Notes under the pieces: generated by a model
What the model saw: only the letters and a program-made list of their open reading frames with translations
The model's database searches: none
What the model was told of the DNA's origin: nothing
Program-made: the position numbers and the translations under genes
Part shown: positions 17,918 to 27,571 of the stretch, in pieces
Numbering within the stretch: position 1 is the stretch's first letter
How the letters are laid out: each line of letters starts with the position of its first letter
Assembly: GCF_022179245.1 (NCBI RefSeq)
Contig: NZ_BPQM01000029.1
Coordinates: 17,730-81,729 of the forward strand
Reading direction: 5' to 3'
Origin: Methylobacterium gregans
Lineage (GTDB): Bacteria; Pseudomonadota; Alphaproteobacteria; Rhizobiales; Beijerinckiaceae
DNA length: 64,000 nucleotides

Positions 17918-19639
17918 ATGAGCGATGCTGCGATCACGTTGCCCCTGCCGGACGCCGGCGCACCGGTTGGCATCCGCCGCGTCCCCGAGACGGCCGTGGC
18001 CACGGGCCTCGTCGCGGCGCTGTGTGCGCTCCTCGTCCTGATCATCGCGCTGCCGCTGGGCGCCCTGCTGATCAAGAGCTTCGAGGGAGCGGACGGAGGC
18101 TTTGCCGGCCTCGCCAACTTCCGCACCTACTTCGCGACGCCGACGCTCGTCGCGGCGCTCGTCAACAGTCTGGTGATCGCCGCGCTCTCGGTGGCCCTCG
18201 TGGTGCCGCTGGCCTTCGGCTATGCCTATGCCCTGACGCGAACGGTCATGCCGTTCAAGGGGCTATTCCTCGCCGCCGCGCTGCTTCCGATCTTCGCGCC
18301 CTCGCTGCTGTCGGGCATCGCGCTCACCTACATCCTCGGCAACCAGGGTGTCCTGCGCGGTCTGCTGTTCGGGCACTCGGTCTACGGGCCGATCGGCATC
18401 GTGATCGCCGAGTGCCTCTACGCTTTCCCGCACGCGCTGATCATCCTGACCACCGCGCTGGCGCTCGCCGACGGGCGCCTCTACGAGGCGGCTGCCGCCA
18501 TGGGCACGGGGCGGCTGCGCACCTTCGCCAGCGTGACTCTGCCCGGGGCACGCTACGGGCTCGTCGGCGCGGGCTTCGTGGTCTTTACCCTGGTGGTGAC
18601 CGATTTCGGCATCCCGAAGGTGATCGGCGGCCAGTACTCTGTCCTCGCCACGGATGCCTACCGGCAGGTGGTCGGCCAGCAGAATTTTCCGATGGGCGCC
18701 GTCGTCGGACTACTGATGCTGGTGCCCGCCGTGCTGGCCTTCGGGGTCGACCGGGTGATCCAGCGCCGCCAGTCCGCCCTGCTCTCCGCCCGCTCGGTGC
18801 CCTACGAGCCGAAGCCGCGACGTCTCCGCGATCGCTTGGCGCTCCTCTACGCGGTCGCTGTCGCCGGCGTGATCGTCGGTACCTACGGCGTCGCGGTCTG
18901 GGCCTCCTTCATCCGCTACTGGCCCTACAACCTCGCCCTGACCCTCGACCATTATGACTTCGCCGCCACCGATGCCGACGGCTGGCAGCCCTACTGGAAC
19001 TCGCTCGCCATGGCGGCATCGGTCGCCGCGATCGGCACGGTGGTGGTCTTCTGCGGCGGCTACCTGATCGAGAAGCTGAAGGTCTTTGCCGCGGGCCGGA
19101 TTCTGGCCCAGCTGCTGGCCATGCTGCCGCTCGCGGTGCCCGGCCTCGTCCTCGGCCTCGGCTACGTGTTCTTCTTCAACGCGCCCTGGAACCCGCTCAA
19201 CGTCCTCTACGGTTCGCTGGCGCTGCTCGCGCTGAACACGCTCGCTCACTATTACACGGTCGCCCACGTGACCGCGACCACAGCGCTCAAGCAGATCGAT
19301 CCGGAATTCGAGGCGGTGTCGGCCTCGCTCAAGGTGCCGTTCTGGCGCACCTTCACCCGGGTCAGCCTGCCGATCTGCCTGCCGACCGTGCTGGAACTCG
19401 CCGTCTACCTCTTCGTCAACGCCATGACGACGGTGTCGGCCGTGATCTTCCTCTACGGGCCCGACACCAAACTCGCCTCCATCGCAATCGTCCACATGGA
19501 CGAGGCCGGGACCACTGCCGCCGCCGCCGCGATGGCGAGCGTCATCATGGCGACCGCGCTGGCCGCGCGCCTCGGTCTCGCGCTGATCGGCTGGGGTGTC
19601 GTGGCGCACCTGCAGCGCTGGCGCCGCCGCGAGGCCTGA
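17918..19639 (+). CDS. phnU: 2-aminoethylphosphonate ABC transporter permease (two-domain)
   Basis: A 573-residue permease with two fused BPD_transp_1 halves (about 12 helices), equivalent to PhnU and PhnV in one chain. Coupling loops are visible in both halves (EAAAAMGTGRLRTFASVTLPGAR and EAVSASLKVPFWRTFTRVSLPICL). Such fused permeases are typical of AEP transporters beside phnWX in proteobacteria. The ATG at 17918 follows ACGGAGG. The next gene starts 2 bases after its stop. Confidence 0.92.
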   Translation: MSDAAITLPLPDAGAPVGIRRVPETAVATGLVAALCALLVLIIALPLGALLIKSFEGADGGFAGLANFRTYFATPTLVAALVNSLVIAALSVALVVPLAFGYAYALTRTVMPFKGLFLAAALLPIFAPSLLSGIALTYILGNQGVLRGLLFGHSVYGPIGIVIAECLYAFPHALIILTTALALADGRLYEAAAAMGTGRLRTFASVTLPGARYGLVGAGFVVFTLVVTDFGIPKVIGGQYSVLATDAYRQVVGQQNFPMGAVVGLLMLVPAVLAFGVDRVIQRRQSALLSARSVPYEPKPRRLRDRLALLYAVAVAGVIVGTYGVAVWASFIRYWPYNLALTLDHYDFAATDADGWQPYWNSLAMAASVAAIGTVVVFCGGYLIEKLKVFAAGRILAQLLAMLPLAVPGLVLGLGYVFFFNAPWNPLNVLYGSLALLALNTLAHYYTVAHVTATTALKQIDPEFEAVSASLKVPFWRTFTRVSLPICLPTVLELAVYLFVNAMTTVSAVIFLYGPDTKLASIAIVHMDEAGTTAAAAAMASVIMATALAARLGLALIGWGVVAHLQRWRRREA

Positions 19640-19641
19640 TC

Positions 19642-21027
19642 ATGGACCGCCCTACGAACCGTTCTCTCGGCATCGCCGAATCGGAGAGCGACACCAACCT
19701 GACCGGTCGCCGCGCCGCCTGGCAGGCCCGCAGCCTCGACGGCGAGACGCGCGGCCTCCTCGCCCGCGACGCCCGCTCCTTCCTGCACCAATCGGTCTCG
19801 ACGCCTTGCCTCAACGCCGTCGCGAAGGCCGAGGGCATCTGGATCGAGGACGTGGCCGGGCGCCGCTACATGGACTTCCACGGCAACAACGTCCACCACA
19901 TCGGCTACGGCCATCCGCGCCTGAAGCGCGCGATCGCCGAGCAGATGGACGCCTTGCCCTTCGCGCCGCGCCGGTACGCCTGCGCCAGCGCGGTCGCCCT
20001 GGCCGAACGGCTCGGCGCGATCACCCCGGGCGACCTCGGCAAGGTGCTGTTCACCACCGGCGGCTCGGACGCGATCGTGGTCGCGGTGAAGATCGCCCGC
20101 GCGGCGACGGGGCGCCACAAGACCCTGTCCTTCTGGGACGCCTTCCACGGCGCCGGCACCGGCGCCTCGGCGATGTCGGGCGAGATGTTGTTCCGCTCCG
20201 GGCCCGCCGGACCGCTGGTCGCGGGCGCGCTCCACGTGGCGCCCTTCGGCGGCTACCGCTGCCCCTACGGCACGGAGAGCGCGGAGGCGAGCGGACGGGC
20301 CTGCGCCCGCATGATCGACTACGTGCTCGCTCGCGACGGCGACGTCGCCGCCCTCGTCGCCGAGCCGACGCGCGCCGTGCCGTACCTGCCCCCGCCGGGC
20401 TTCTGGGCGGAGGTGCGCCGGATCTGCGACCGGCACGGCGTCCTCCTCATCTTCGATGAGATCCCGACCGGCCTCGGCAAGACCGGCCGGATGTTCTCCT
20501 GCGAGCACGACGGGGTCGTTCCGGACATCCTCGTGCTCGGCAAGGGGCTCGGCGGCGGTATCCTGCCGATCGCGGCTGTGGTCGCCGACCGGCGCCTCGA
20601 CGTCGGCGGCGACTGGGCCTTCGGGCACTACACGCACGAGAAAAATCCGGTTACCGCCCGCGCGGCGCTGGAGACCCTCGCGATCATCGCCGACGAGGAT
20701 CTGGTTGAGAACGCCGCCCGGGTCGGAGCGCTCGCCCTCGAGCGGCTGGAGGCGATGAAGGCGCGGCTGCCCGCGATCGGCGACGTGCGCGGCCGGGGCT
20801 GCCTGATCGGCATCGAACTGGTGCGCGACCGCGCGACCCGTGAGCCCGATGCCGATCTCGCCGAAGCGGTGCTCTACCGGGCCCTCGATGCCGGCCTGTC
20901 GTTCAAGACGACGATGGGCAACGTACTGACGCTGACGCCGCCTCTGGTGGTGACCGAGGCGCAGATGGTCGACGCCCTGGACATTCTGGAGGCGGCGATC
21001 GCCGATGCCGCAGGGGGCCGGGCATGA
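19642..21027 (+). CDS. pbfA: Class III PLP enzyme, probable (R)-1-hydroxy-2-aminoethylphosphonate ammonia-lyase
   Basis: A 461-residue class III aminotransferase-fold protein. It has the PLP-binding aspartate in LLIFDEIPTGLGKTGR and the lysine in THEKNPVTARAALETL. The N-terminal segment FLHQSVSTPCLNAVAKAEGIWIEDVAGRRYMDFHGNNVHHIG resembles PbfA, which releases ammonia from (R)-1-hydroxy-AEP to give phosphonoacetaldehyde and thereby feeds PhnX. The operon context supports this strongly. An ordinary aminotransferase is the alternative; catalytic type cannot be proved from sequence. Confidence 0.78.
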   Translation: MDRPTNRSLGIAESESDTNLTGRRAAWQARSLDGETRGLLARDARSFLHQSVSTPCLNAVAKAEGIWIEDVAGRRYMDFHGNNVHHIGYGHPRLKRAIAEQMDALPFAPRRYACASAVALAERLGAITPGDLGKVLFTTGGSDAIVVAVKIARAATGRHKTLSFWDAFHGAGTGASAMSGEMLFRSGPAGPLVAGALHVAPFGGYRCPYGTESAEASGRACARMIDYVLARDGDVAALVAEPTRAVPYLPPPGFWAEVRRICDRHGVLLIFDEIPTGLGKTGRMFSCEHDGVVPDILVLGKGLGGGILPIAAVVADRRLDVGGDWAFGHYTHEKNPVTARAALETLAIIADEDLVENAARVGALALERLEAMKARLPAIGDVRGRGCLIGIELVRDRATREPDADLAEAVLYRALDAGLSFKTTMGNVLTLTPPLVVTEAQMVDALDILEAAIADAAGGRA

Positions 21028-22657
21028 CCGGCACCATCGTTCTGCTCGATCTCGCCGGTTGGGTGGCACTGCTGCTCTGGGGCATCCACATGATCCGCAC
21101 CGGCGTGCAGCGCGCCTACGGGGCCGACCTGAAACGGGTGCTGGGCGCGAGCCTCGGCCGCCCGCTCAAGGCGCTGCTCGCGGGGCTCGGCGTGACCATG
21201 GTCCTGCAGAGCAGCACCGCGACCGGCCTGATGGCCACGAGTTTCGCGGCGGGCGGCCTCGTCGAGCGCGTGCCGGCGCTCGCCGTGATGCTCGGCGCGA
21301 ATGTCGGCACGGCGCTGATCGTCAAGGCGCTGTCCTTCGACGTGGCGAAGGCAGCGCCCATTCTGGTGCTGGTCGGGGCCGTCGCCTTCCGCCGCGCGGG
21401 CGGACCGAAGGGCCGCGCCCTCGGTCGGATCGCGATCGGTCTCGGCCTCGTGCTTCTCGCCCTGATCCAGCTCGTCGCGACGCTGGAGCCGTTCACGTCC
21501 GCGCCCGGCCTGCAGGCGGTGCTGAGAGCCGTCTTGGCGGATGCGGTGATCGCGCTTCTGCTCGGCGCGATCCTCGCCTGGGCCGCCCATTCGAGCGTGG
21601 CGGTGGTTCTGCTCGTTGCGGCCGTCGCGCAGCAGGGCATCGTCCCAATCGAAACAGCGCTCGCCCTCGTCCTCGGGGCCAATCTCGGCAGCTCGCTCAA
21701 CCCGCTTCTCGCGAGCCGGGAAGCCGCTGGCCGGCGCGTGGCGCTGGGCAACCTGCTCGTACGCCTCGTCGGCTGCGTGGCCGCTCTGCCGAGCCTATCC
21801 TGGTCGGCGGAGAACCTGACATCGGTGGTCGGTGCGAGCCGGGATGCGGTCGCCGATTTCCACGTCCTGTTCAACCTCGCGCTCGCGGCGGTCGGTCTGC
21901 CGCTTCTGCGTCCCCTGTCCGTCCTCGTCGGGGGCCTCCTGCCCGACCGGACCGTCGCCGCGACGGAGCCGCCGCTCCGCCTCGGTGGGGGGCTTGCGGA
22001 AACCCCCTCGATCGCCTTGGGGCTCGCCGCGCGCCACGCGCTGCGCATGGCGGACCGCCTAGAGGTCATGCTCACCGACTCCACCCACCTGCTGTCCGGG
22101 GAGGAAGGCTCCCAGGAGCGCATTCGACTTGCGGAGCGGGACATCGACACGCGCGGGGCGGAAATCCAGCGCTTTCTCGCCAAGCTCGATCCCAAATCTC
22201 TGAGCAGCGCCGGCTCGCCACCCTGGTGAGCTTCACGGTTCAGATCGGCCATGCCGCGGACGTGCTCGCCCGCAACGTCGCCGCGCAGATCAGCCGCAGA
22301 CACAAGCAGGCGGGCCGCCCGCCGCCCCGTGCCGATGCGGATCTGACGAACATGCTCGATCGCCTGTCGACCAACCTCCGCACGGCAGCCTCAATCCTCG
22401 TCACCGAAGACGAAGTGCTGGCGCGCCGGCTGGCCGATGAGAAACAGGGCTTCCGAAGCCTGGAAGAGACGCGTATCGCATCCCACGTCGCATCGTTGCG
22501 GAACGACGCAAGCTTCGAGCCTCTCAATTGGATTGCGGATCTCGATCTCGTTCGTGACATAAAGCGTATAAACGATCATCTTGTTGCCTCTTCCGCCTAT
22601 CCTATACTCATGAAAAGAGGTGAGCTTTTGGAAAGTAGGTTGAAGTATGCCGAATAA
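21024..22657 (+). pseudogene. Na/Pi cotransporter family protein with a frameshift before the PhoU-like domain
   Basis: The ATG overlaps the pbfA stop (ATGA). The first frame encodes a PNaS-type phosphate transporter with two repeats carrying LQSSTATG and AHSSVAV, then ends with an odd tail at 22229. The reading continues without a gap in the next frame (SEQRRLATLVSFTVQIGHAA, ending at 22657) as the PhoU-like C-terminal domain normal for this family. Adding one C or A to the CCCAAA run at about 22190-22196 restores one frame (LDPQISEQRRLATL). So this is either a natural single-base loss or a sequencing error. The transporter may still work as a truncated protein. Confidence 0.75.
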
Positions 22658-22877
22658 AATAATACAATTTAAGTTGGTATAGTATTTTAATTTTTTTGCG
22701 CGACGCTCGCCTGCGCTGGTTGGCGGCTGATCTCGTCGTGTTGCTCAAGTCCCTCCCTGTGGCTGAGCACCGGCTCCGGAGGGGAGCCCAACCACGCCCG
22801 TCCCGAGCCGCCTCTTGAGATCCGACCGCGTGTGGGGATACGGTATACCTTACGCCTGTTCCACAAAGAGAGATCCG

Positions 22878-23339
22878 ATGGCGCGTCTGAACGTCAACGG
22901 CGTCGTGCGTGAAGTCGATGCCGAGCCCGACACGCCGCTCCTCTGGGTGATCCGCGAGCAGATCGGGCTCACCGGCACCAAGTACGGTTGCGGCATCGCC
23001 CAGTGCGGCGCCTGCACCGTGCATATCGACGGGGCGGCGGTGCGTGCGTGCTCGCTGCCGCTCTCCGCGGTCGAGCCGGGGCAGAAGATCGTCACGATCG
23101 AGGGGCTTGCACCGGGTGCCGATCACCCGGTCCAGCAGGCCTGGGCCGAGCTCGACGTGCCGCAATGCGGCTTCTGCCAGCCCGGGATGATCATGGCCTC
23201 GGCGGCCCTGCTGGCGCAGAACCCGCGCCCGAGCGAGGCCGAGATCCGCCAGGAGATCACCAACATCTGCCGCTGCGGCACCTACAACCGCGTGCTCGCG
23301 GGCATCAAGCGCGCCGCCGAGCGCGGCCAGTCCGGCTGA
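22878..23339 (+). CDS. iorA: Isoquinoline 1-oxidoreductase-like alpha subunit, [2Fe-2S]
   Basis: A 153-residue small subunit of a xanthine-dehydrogenase-family molybdenum hydroxylase. The plant-type [2Fe-2S] cluster cysteines are in GCGIAQCGACTVHIDG, and the second cluster is in QCGFCQPGMIM ... ICRCGTYNRV. The ATG at 22878 follows AAAGAGAG and fits the family start; the longer frame is spurious. It transfers electrons from the Mo subunit encoded 11 bases later. The true substrate is unknown, because this family includes aldehyde and N-heterocycle oxidoreductases. Confidence 0.88.
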   Translation: MARLNVNGVVREVDAEPDTPLLWVIREQIGLTGTKYGCGIAQCGACTVHIDGAAVRACSLPLSAVEPGQKIVTIEGLAPGADHPVQQAWAELDVPQCGFCQPGMIMASAALLAQNPRPSEAEIRQEITNICRCGTYNRVLAGIKRAAERGQSG

Positions 23340-23350
23340 GGGGGAGAGCG

Positions 23351-25534
23351 ATGAGCATCGACATCCGAGCCCCCCGGCCCTCGCGCCGCGCCGTGCTGGC
23401 CGGTGCTGGCCTCTTCAGCCTCGGCTTTCACATCCCGTTCGCCGCCCAGGCCGCGACCCTCGACGCAGCGCCCGCGGCGCCGGAGGTGAACGCCTGGGTG
23501 GTGGTGAAGCCGGACGAGACCGTGGTGATCCGCATCGCCCGCTCAGAGATGGGCCAGGGCACGCTCACCGGTCTTGCCCAGCTCGTCGCCGAGGAACTCG
23601 ACTGCGACTGGTCCCGCGTCACCACCGAGTATCCGAGCCCGGGTCAGAACCTCGCGCGCAAGCGCGTCTGGGGCGACTACTCGACTGGGGGCAGCCGCGG
23701 CGTGCGCGACTCCCACGAGTACGTGCGCAAGGGGGGCGCCGCCGCCCGCACGATGCTGGTCGCCGCCGCCGCCAAGGGCTGGGGCGTGCCGGCGGCCGAA
23801 TGCCGCGTCGAGCGGGGCGTGATCACGCACGGTCCGTCCGGCCGCAGCACCACCTACGGCGCTGTTGCAGCGGAGGCCGCGAAAATCGAGCCGCCCAAGG
23901 ACGTGGTCCTCAAGGATCCGAAGGACTGGACGATCGCCGGCAAGCCGCTGAAACGGCTCGACACGCTGCCTAAGCTCGACGGCAGCCAGGTCTACGGCAT
24001 CGACCTGAAGCTGCCCGGCCTGCTCAACGCCGCCATCCGCGACTGCCCGGTGACCGGCGGCAGCGTGAAGAGCTTCGACGCGGCCGCGGTGTCGGGCATG
24101 CCGGGCGTCAAGCGCGTCGTCCAGGTCGGCGACAGCGCGGTCGCGGTGGTGGCCGACACGTTCTGGCGCGCCAAGACCGCCCTCGACGCCCTGCCGATCG
24201 TCTGGGACGAGGGCCCGAACGCGCAGGTCTCCAGCGAGACCATCGCGGCGACCCTGCGCGAGGGGCTCGACGCGGAGCAGGCCTTCGTCGGCAACAAGGC
24301 CGGCGACGTCGCGGGAGCCCTGAAGGGCGCCGCCAAGGTGGTGGAGGCCGTCTACGGCGTGCCGTTCCAGAACCACGCCACGATGGAGCCGATGAACGCC
24401 ACCGCCCTCTGGACGGCGGAGCGCTGCGAGGTCTGGACGCCGACGCAGAACGGCGAGGCGGCGCTCGCCGCGACCGCCGACGCCGCGGGCCTGCCGGCGA
24501 CGGCCTGCGAGGTCTACAAGATCCATCTCGGCGGCGGCTTCGGGCGCCGCGGCGCCACGCACGACTGGGTGCGGCAGGCGGTGCTCATCGCGAAGGAGTT
24601 GCCGGGCACGCCCGTCAAGCTGATCTGGACCCGCGAGGAGGACATGACGCACGGCCGGTACCACCCGGTCACGCAGTGTCGCATGCGCGCCGCGCTCGAC
24701 AAGGACGGCAACCTGACCGGCCTGCACATGCGCATCTCCGGCCAGTCGATCCTGGCCTCGGTCGCGCCCCAGCGCATGGTCGAGGGCCGCGATCCCGTCA
24801 CCTTCCAGGGGCTCAACCCGGGCGGCCCGGAGGCGGCGATCGGCTACACGATCCCGAACATCCTCGTCGATCACGCCATGCGCAACCCGCACATCCTGCC
24901 GGGCTTCTGGCGAGGCGTGAACCTGAACCCGAACGCCATCTATCTCGAATGCTTCATGGACGAGCTGGCCCACGCGGCCGGCCAGGATCCGCTGGCCTTT
25001 CGGCTGAAGCTGATGGGCAACCACCCGAAGCACCGGGCCGTGCTGGAGGCGGTGGCCGAGAAGATCGGCTGGGACAGCAAGCCGCCGGAAGGCGTCTATC
25101 GTGGCATCTGCCAGACGATGGGCTTCGGCAGCTACGTGGCGGGCGCGGCCGAGGTTTCGGTCTCGGATAAGGGTGAGCTGAAGATCCACCGCATCGTGGC
25201 CGCGACCGACCCGGGCCACGCGGTCAACCCGCAGCAGATCGACGCGCAGGTGGCGGGCTCCTTCGTGTACGGCCTGTCGGCGGCGCTCTACGGGGCCTGC
25301 ACGGTGAAGGATGGGCGCATCGAGCAGACGAACTTCGACAGCTACCCGGTGATGCGGATGGACGCGATGCCGGCGGTCGAGACGATCCTGATGCCGTCCG
25401 GCGGCTTCTGGGGCGGCGTCGGCGAGCCGACCATCGCGGTGGCGGCGCCCGCCGTGCTGAACGCGGTCTTCGCCGCGACCGGCAAGCGGGTGCGCCAGCT
25501 GCCCCTGAAGGACACGGACCTGCGCCGGGCATGA
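23351..25534 (+). CDS. iorB: Isoquinoline 1-oxidoreductase-like beta subunit, molybdopterin
   Basis: A 727-residue molybdopterin-cytosine-dinucleotide subunit. It opens with a twin-arginine type signal (SRRAVLAGAGLFSLGF), so the complex is probably periplasmic. Motifs include MGQGTLTGLAQLVAEELD, QNHATMEPMNATA and LGGGFGRRG, and the C-terminal catalytic glutamate region GGFWGGVGEPTI. ATGA overlap with the following cytochrome gene suggests that electrons go to a c-type cytochrome rather than NAD or FAD. Substrate unknown; the downstream sulfur genes hint at a joint role but do not prove it. Confidence 0.88.
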   Translation: MSIDIRAPRPSRRAVLAGAGLFSLGFHIPFAAQAATLDAAPAAPEVNAWVVVKPDETVVIRIARSEMGQGTLTGLAQLVAEELDCDWSRVTTEYPSPGQNLARKRVWGDYSTGGSRGVRDSHEYVRKGGAAARTMLVAAAAKGWGVPAAECRVERGVITHGPSGRSTTYGAVAAEAAKIEPPKDVVLKDPKDWTIAGKPLKRLDTLPKLDGSQVYGIDLKLPGLLNAAIRDCPVTGGSVKSFDAAAVSGMPGVKRVVQVGDSAVAVVADTFWRAKTALDALPIVWDEGPNAQVSSETIAATLREGLDAEQAFVGNKAGDVAGALKGAAKVVEAVYGVPFQNHATMEPMNATALWTAERCEVWTPTQNGEAALAATADAAGLPATACEVYKIHLGGGFGRRGATHDWVRQAVLIAKELPGTPVKLIWTREEDMTHGRYHPVTQCRMRAALDKDGNLTGLHMRISGQSILASVAPQRMVEGRDPVTFQGLNPGGPEAAIGYTIPNILVDHAMRNPHILPGFWRGVNLNPNAIYLECFMDELAHAAGQDPLAFRLKLMGNHPKHRAVLEAVAEKIGWDSKPPEGVYRGICQTMGFGSYVAGAAEVSVSDKGELKIHRIVAATDPGHAVNPQQIDAQVAGSFVYGLSAALYGACTVKDGRIEQTNFDSYPVMRMDAMPAVETILMPSGGFWGGVGEPTIAVAAPAVLNAVFAATGKRVRQLPLKDTDLRRA

Positions 25535-25824
25535 GGGCTGCCACCCCGGTGCTCGCGGCCTTCCTCGCGCTCGCCTGCGGGTCGGTCGCGCGGGCCGCCG
25601 AGATGCGCCCGCCGCCCGGCGCTTCCTCCTGCACGGGATGCCACGCCGAGGGCGCCGCGATGGGCGTCCTCGACGGCCGGCCGGCGGATGAGATCGCGGG
25701 GGCGCTCGAGGCGTTCCGGTCGGGCGCGCGTCCGGCCACCCTCATGGACCGCATCGCCAAGGGTTTCGACGCGCAGGAGAGCCGCGCCATCGCCGCCTGG
25801 TTCGCCGCGCAGGGGCCGCGATGA
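25531..25824 (+). CDS. Small c-type cytochrome, flavocytochrome c (FccA-like) subunit
   Basis: A 97-residue secreted cytochrome with a signal peptide (VLAAFLALACGSVARAAE) and one haem site CTGCH (about residues 35-39). A distal methionine is likely in ATLMDRIAKGF. Sequence and the position before a flavocytochrome-c-type flavoprotein suggest it is the haem partner of that protein. It could also take electrons from the molybdenum enzyme upstream. Start and stop overlap both neighbours by 4 bases. Confidence 0.85.
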   Translation: MRAATPVLAAFLALACGSVARAAEMRPPPGASSCTGCHAEGAAMGVLDGRPADEIAGALEAFRSGARPATLMDRIAKGFDAQESRAIAAWFAAQGPR

Positions 25825-27089
25825 TGTGCCGGATCCCGTCCGCACCAACCCGACGCGCCCTGATCGGCGGCGCCGCGGCGGCCGCGCTGGCGCGCCCGGC
25901 GCTCGGCGGCACGTCCCCGCGCGTCGTGGTGGTCGGGGCCGGGTTCGGCGGCGCCACGGCGGCGCGCTGCCTCGCCGCCGGCGGCGTCGACGTGACCCTC
26001 GTTGAGGCGGCCGAGCGCTACGTCGCCTGCACGGGCAGCAACGCGGTCGTGGTGGGCCTGCGCGGGATCGAGGCGCAGACCTTCGGGTACGACGCGCTCG
26101 GCCGGGCCGGGCTCCGGCTCGTGCGCGCGACCGCGAGCGCCGTCGATCCGGCGGCGCGCCGGGTGACGCTCGGCGACGGGACGGTGCTCGGCTACGATCG
26201 CCTGATCCTCTCGCCGGGCATCGCGCTGCGCTTCGACGCCGTGCCGGGCTACGACGAAGCCGCCGCCGAGGCCATGCCGCATGCCTGGAAGGCCGGGGCG
26301 CAGACCGTGCTGCTCGCCCGCCAGCTCGCCGCCATGCCGGAGGGCGGCACCGTCGTCCTCTCGGCACCGGCCAACCCCTATCGCTGCCCGCCGGGCCCCT
26401 ACGAGCGCGCGAGCCTGGTCGCGCATTTCCTCAAGACCCGGAAGCCGCGCGCAAAGCTCATCCTACTCGACGCCAAGGACACCTTTTCCAAGCAGAAGCT
26501 GTTCGAGGCGGCCTGGGCCAAGCTCTACCCGGACGTGCTCGAATACGTGCCCCTGGCCGCGGGCGGACAGGTCAGCGAGGTCGATCCGGCCGCGATGGTC
26601 GTGCGCACCGACTTCGCCGAGTACAAGGCCGACGTCGCCTGCATCATCCCGCCCCAGCGCGCCGGGCGCATCGCGGCGCAGTCCGGCTGCGCCGACCGCA
26701 GCGGCTGGTGCCCGATCGACCCCGCGACCTTCGAATCGCGCCTCGTGCCGGGCATCCACGTGATCGGCGACGCGGCGATCGCCGGAGCGATGCCGAAATC
26801 CGCCTTCTCGGCGAACGCGCAGGCCAAGGTCTGCGCGCAGGCGGTGATCGATCTGCTGGCCGGGCGGGATCCCGAGGATCCGCGGCTCATCAACACCTGC
26901 TGGAGCCTCGTCGCGCCGGGCTACGGCATCTCGATCGCGGGCGTCTTCCGCCCGCATGACGGGCTGCTCGCGGACGTGCCGGGCGCCGGCGGCGTCAGCC
27001 CGCTCGACGCGCCGGACACGGTGCGCGCGCAGGAGGCGGCCTACGCCGAGAGCTGGTACCGGACGATCACCCGGGACGTGTTCGGGTGA
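25821..27089 (+). CDS. Flavocytochrome c sulfide dehydrogenase-type flavoprotein (FccB/SoxF-like)
   Basis: A 422-residue FAD protein with a twin-arginine type signal (TRRALIGGAAAAALARPALG) and the dinucleotide fold VVVVGAGFGGATAARCL. C70 (RYVACTGSN) is at the place of the FAD-linking cysteine in FccB. C189 (YRCPPGP) and a cysteine in INTCWSLVAPGY could form the redox disulfide. It likely oxidises sulfide or a related sulfur compound in the periplasm, with the small cytochrome encoded before it. ATGA and GTGA overlaps place it in one operon with soxX. Confidence 0.88.
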   Translation: MMCRIPSAPTRRALIGGAAAAALARPALGGTSPRVVVVGAGFGGATAARCLAAGGVDVTLVEAAERYVACTGSNAVVVGLRGIEAQTFGYDALGRAGLRLVRATASAVDPAARRVTLGDGTVLGYDRLILSPGIALRFDAVPGYDEAAAEAMPHAWKAGAQTVLLARQLAAMPEGGTVVLSAPANPYRCPPGPYERASLVAHFLKTRKPRAKLILLDAKDTFSKQKLFEAAWAKLYPDVLEYVPLAAGGQVSEVDPAAMVVRTDFAEYKADVACIIPPQRAGRIAAQSGCADRSGWCPIDPATFESRLVPGIHVIGDAAIAGAMPKSAFSANAQAKVCAQAVIDLLAGRDPEDPRLINTCWSLVAPGYGISIAGVFRPHDGLLADVPGAGGVSPLDAPDTVRAQEAAYAESWYRTITRDVFG

Positions 27090-27571
27090 GGCTTCGCCGT
27101 GGGGCCGCCCGCCTCCTCCCGGCCGTGCTGGCGCTCGCCGCCCCGGGTGCGCGGGCCGAGGAGGGCCTCGTGCCCTACGCGATCGTCGGCGACGCGATCT
27201 CCGAATCCCTGACCGGCGCGCCGGGCGACCCGGCCCGCGGCCGGGCGATCGTGGCCGACCGCACCCGCGGGCTCTGCCTGCTCTGCCATGCCGGGCCTTT
27301 TCCGGAGGAGCGCTTCCAGGGCAACCTTGCCCCGAACCTCGCGGGCATCGGCGCCCGCCGGAGCCCGGCGGAGCTGCGCCTGCGGCTGGTGGACGGGCGG
27401 GCGTTGAACCCGGACACCATCATGCCATCCTATTACAGCTTGTCGGGGCTCGCCCGGGTGGGCCGGGCGTGGCAGGGGCGCCCGATCCTGAGCGCGGGCG
27501 AGATCGAGGACGTCGTCGCCTTCCTGGCGACCTTGCGCGGGCCCGAGGGGAGGCCGGAGGGGCAGCCATGA
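27086..27571 (+). CDS. soxX: SoxX, monohaem c-type cytochrome of the Sox complex
   Basis: A 161-residue cytochrome with a signal peptide (LLPAVLALAAPGARAEE), one haem site CLLCH and an ending typical of SoxX (ALNPDTIMPSYYS, with the probable methionine ligand). SoxX pairs with SoxA to attach sulfur substrates oxidatively to SoxY. The GTG start overlaps the preceding stop; it overlaps soxY by ATGA. Confidence 0.9.
   Translation: MRLRRGAARLLPAVLALAAPGARAEEGLVPYAIVGDAISESLTGAPGDPARGRAIVADRTRGLCLLCHAGPFPEERFQGNLAPNLAGIGARRSPAELRLRLVDGRALNPDTIMPSYYSLSGLARVGRAWQGRPILSAGEIEDVVAFLATLRGPEGRPEGQP

Noticed and set aside
22190..22200. Programmed -1 frameshift at CCCAAAT
   Set aside because: The heptamer is not in the phase needed for simultaneous slippage (0-frame reads CCC AAA TCT), and no clear downstream structure was seen.
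21005..22657. A separate 550-residue protein from 21005
   Set aside because: Only its last third is real sequence (PhoU-like domain); the first part is the wrong frame of the transporter.
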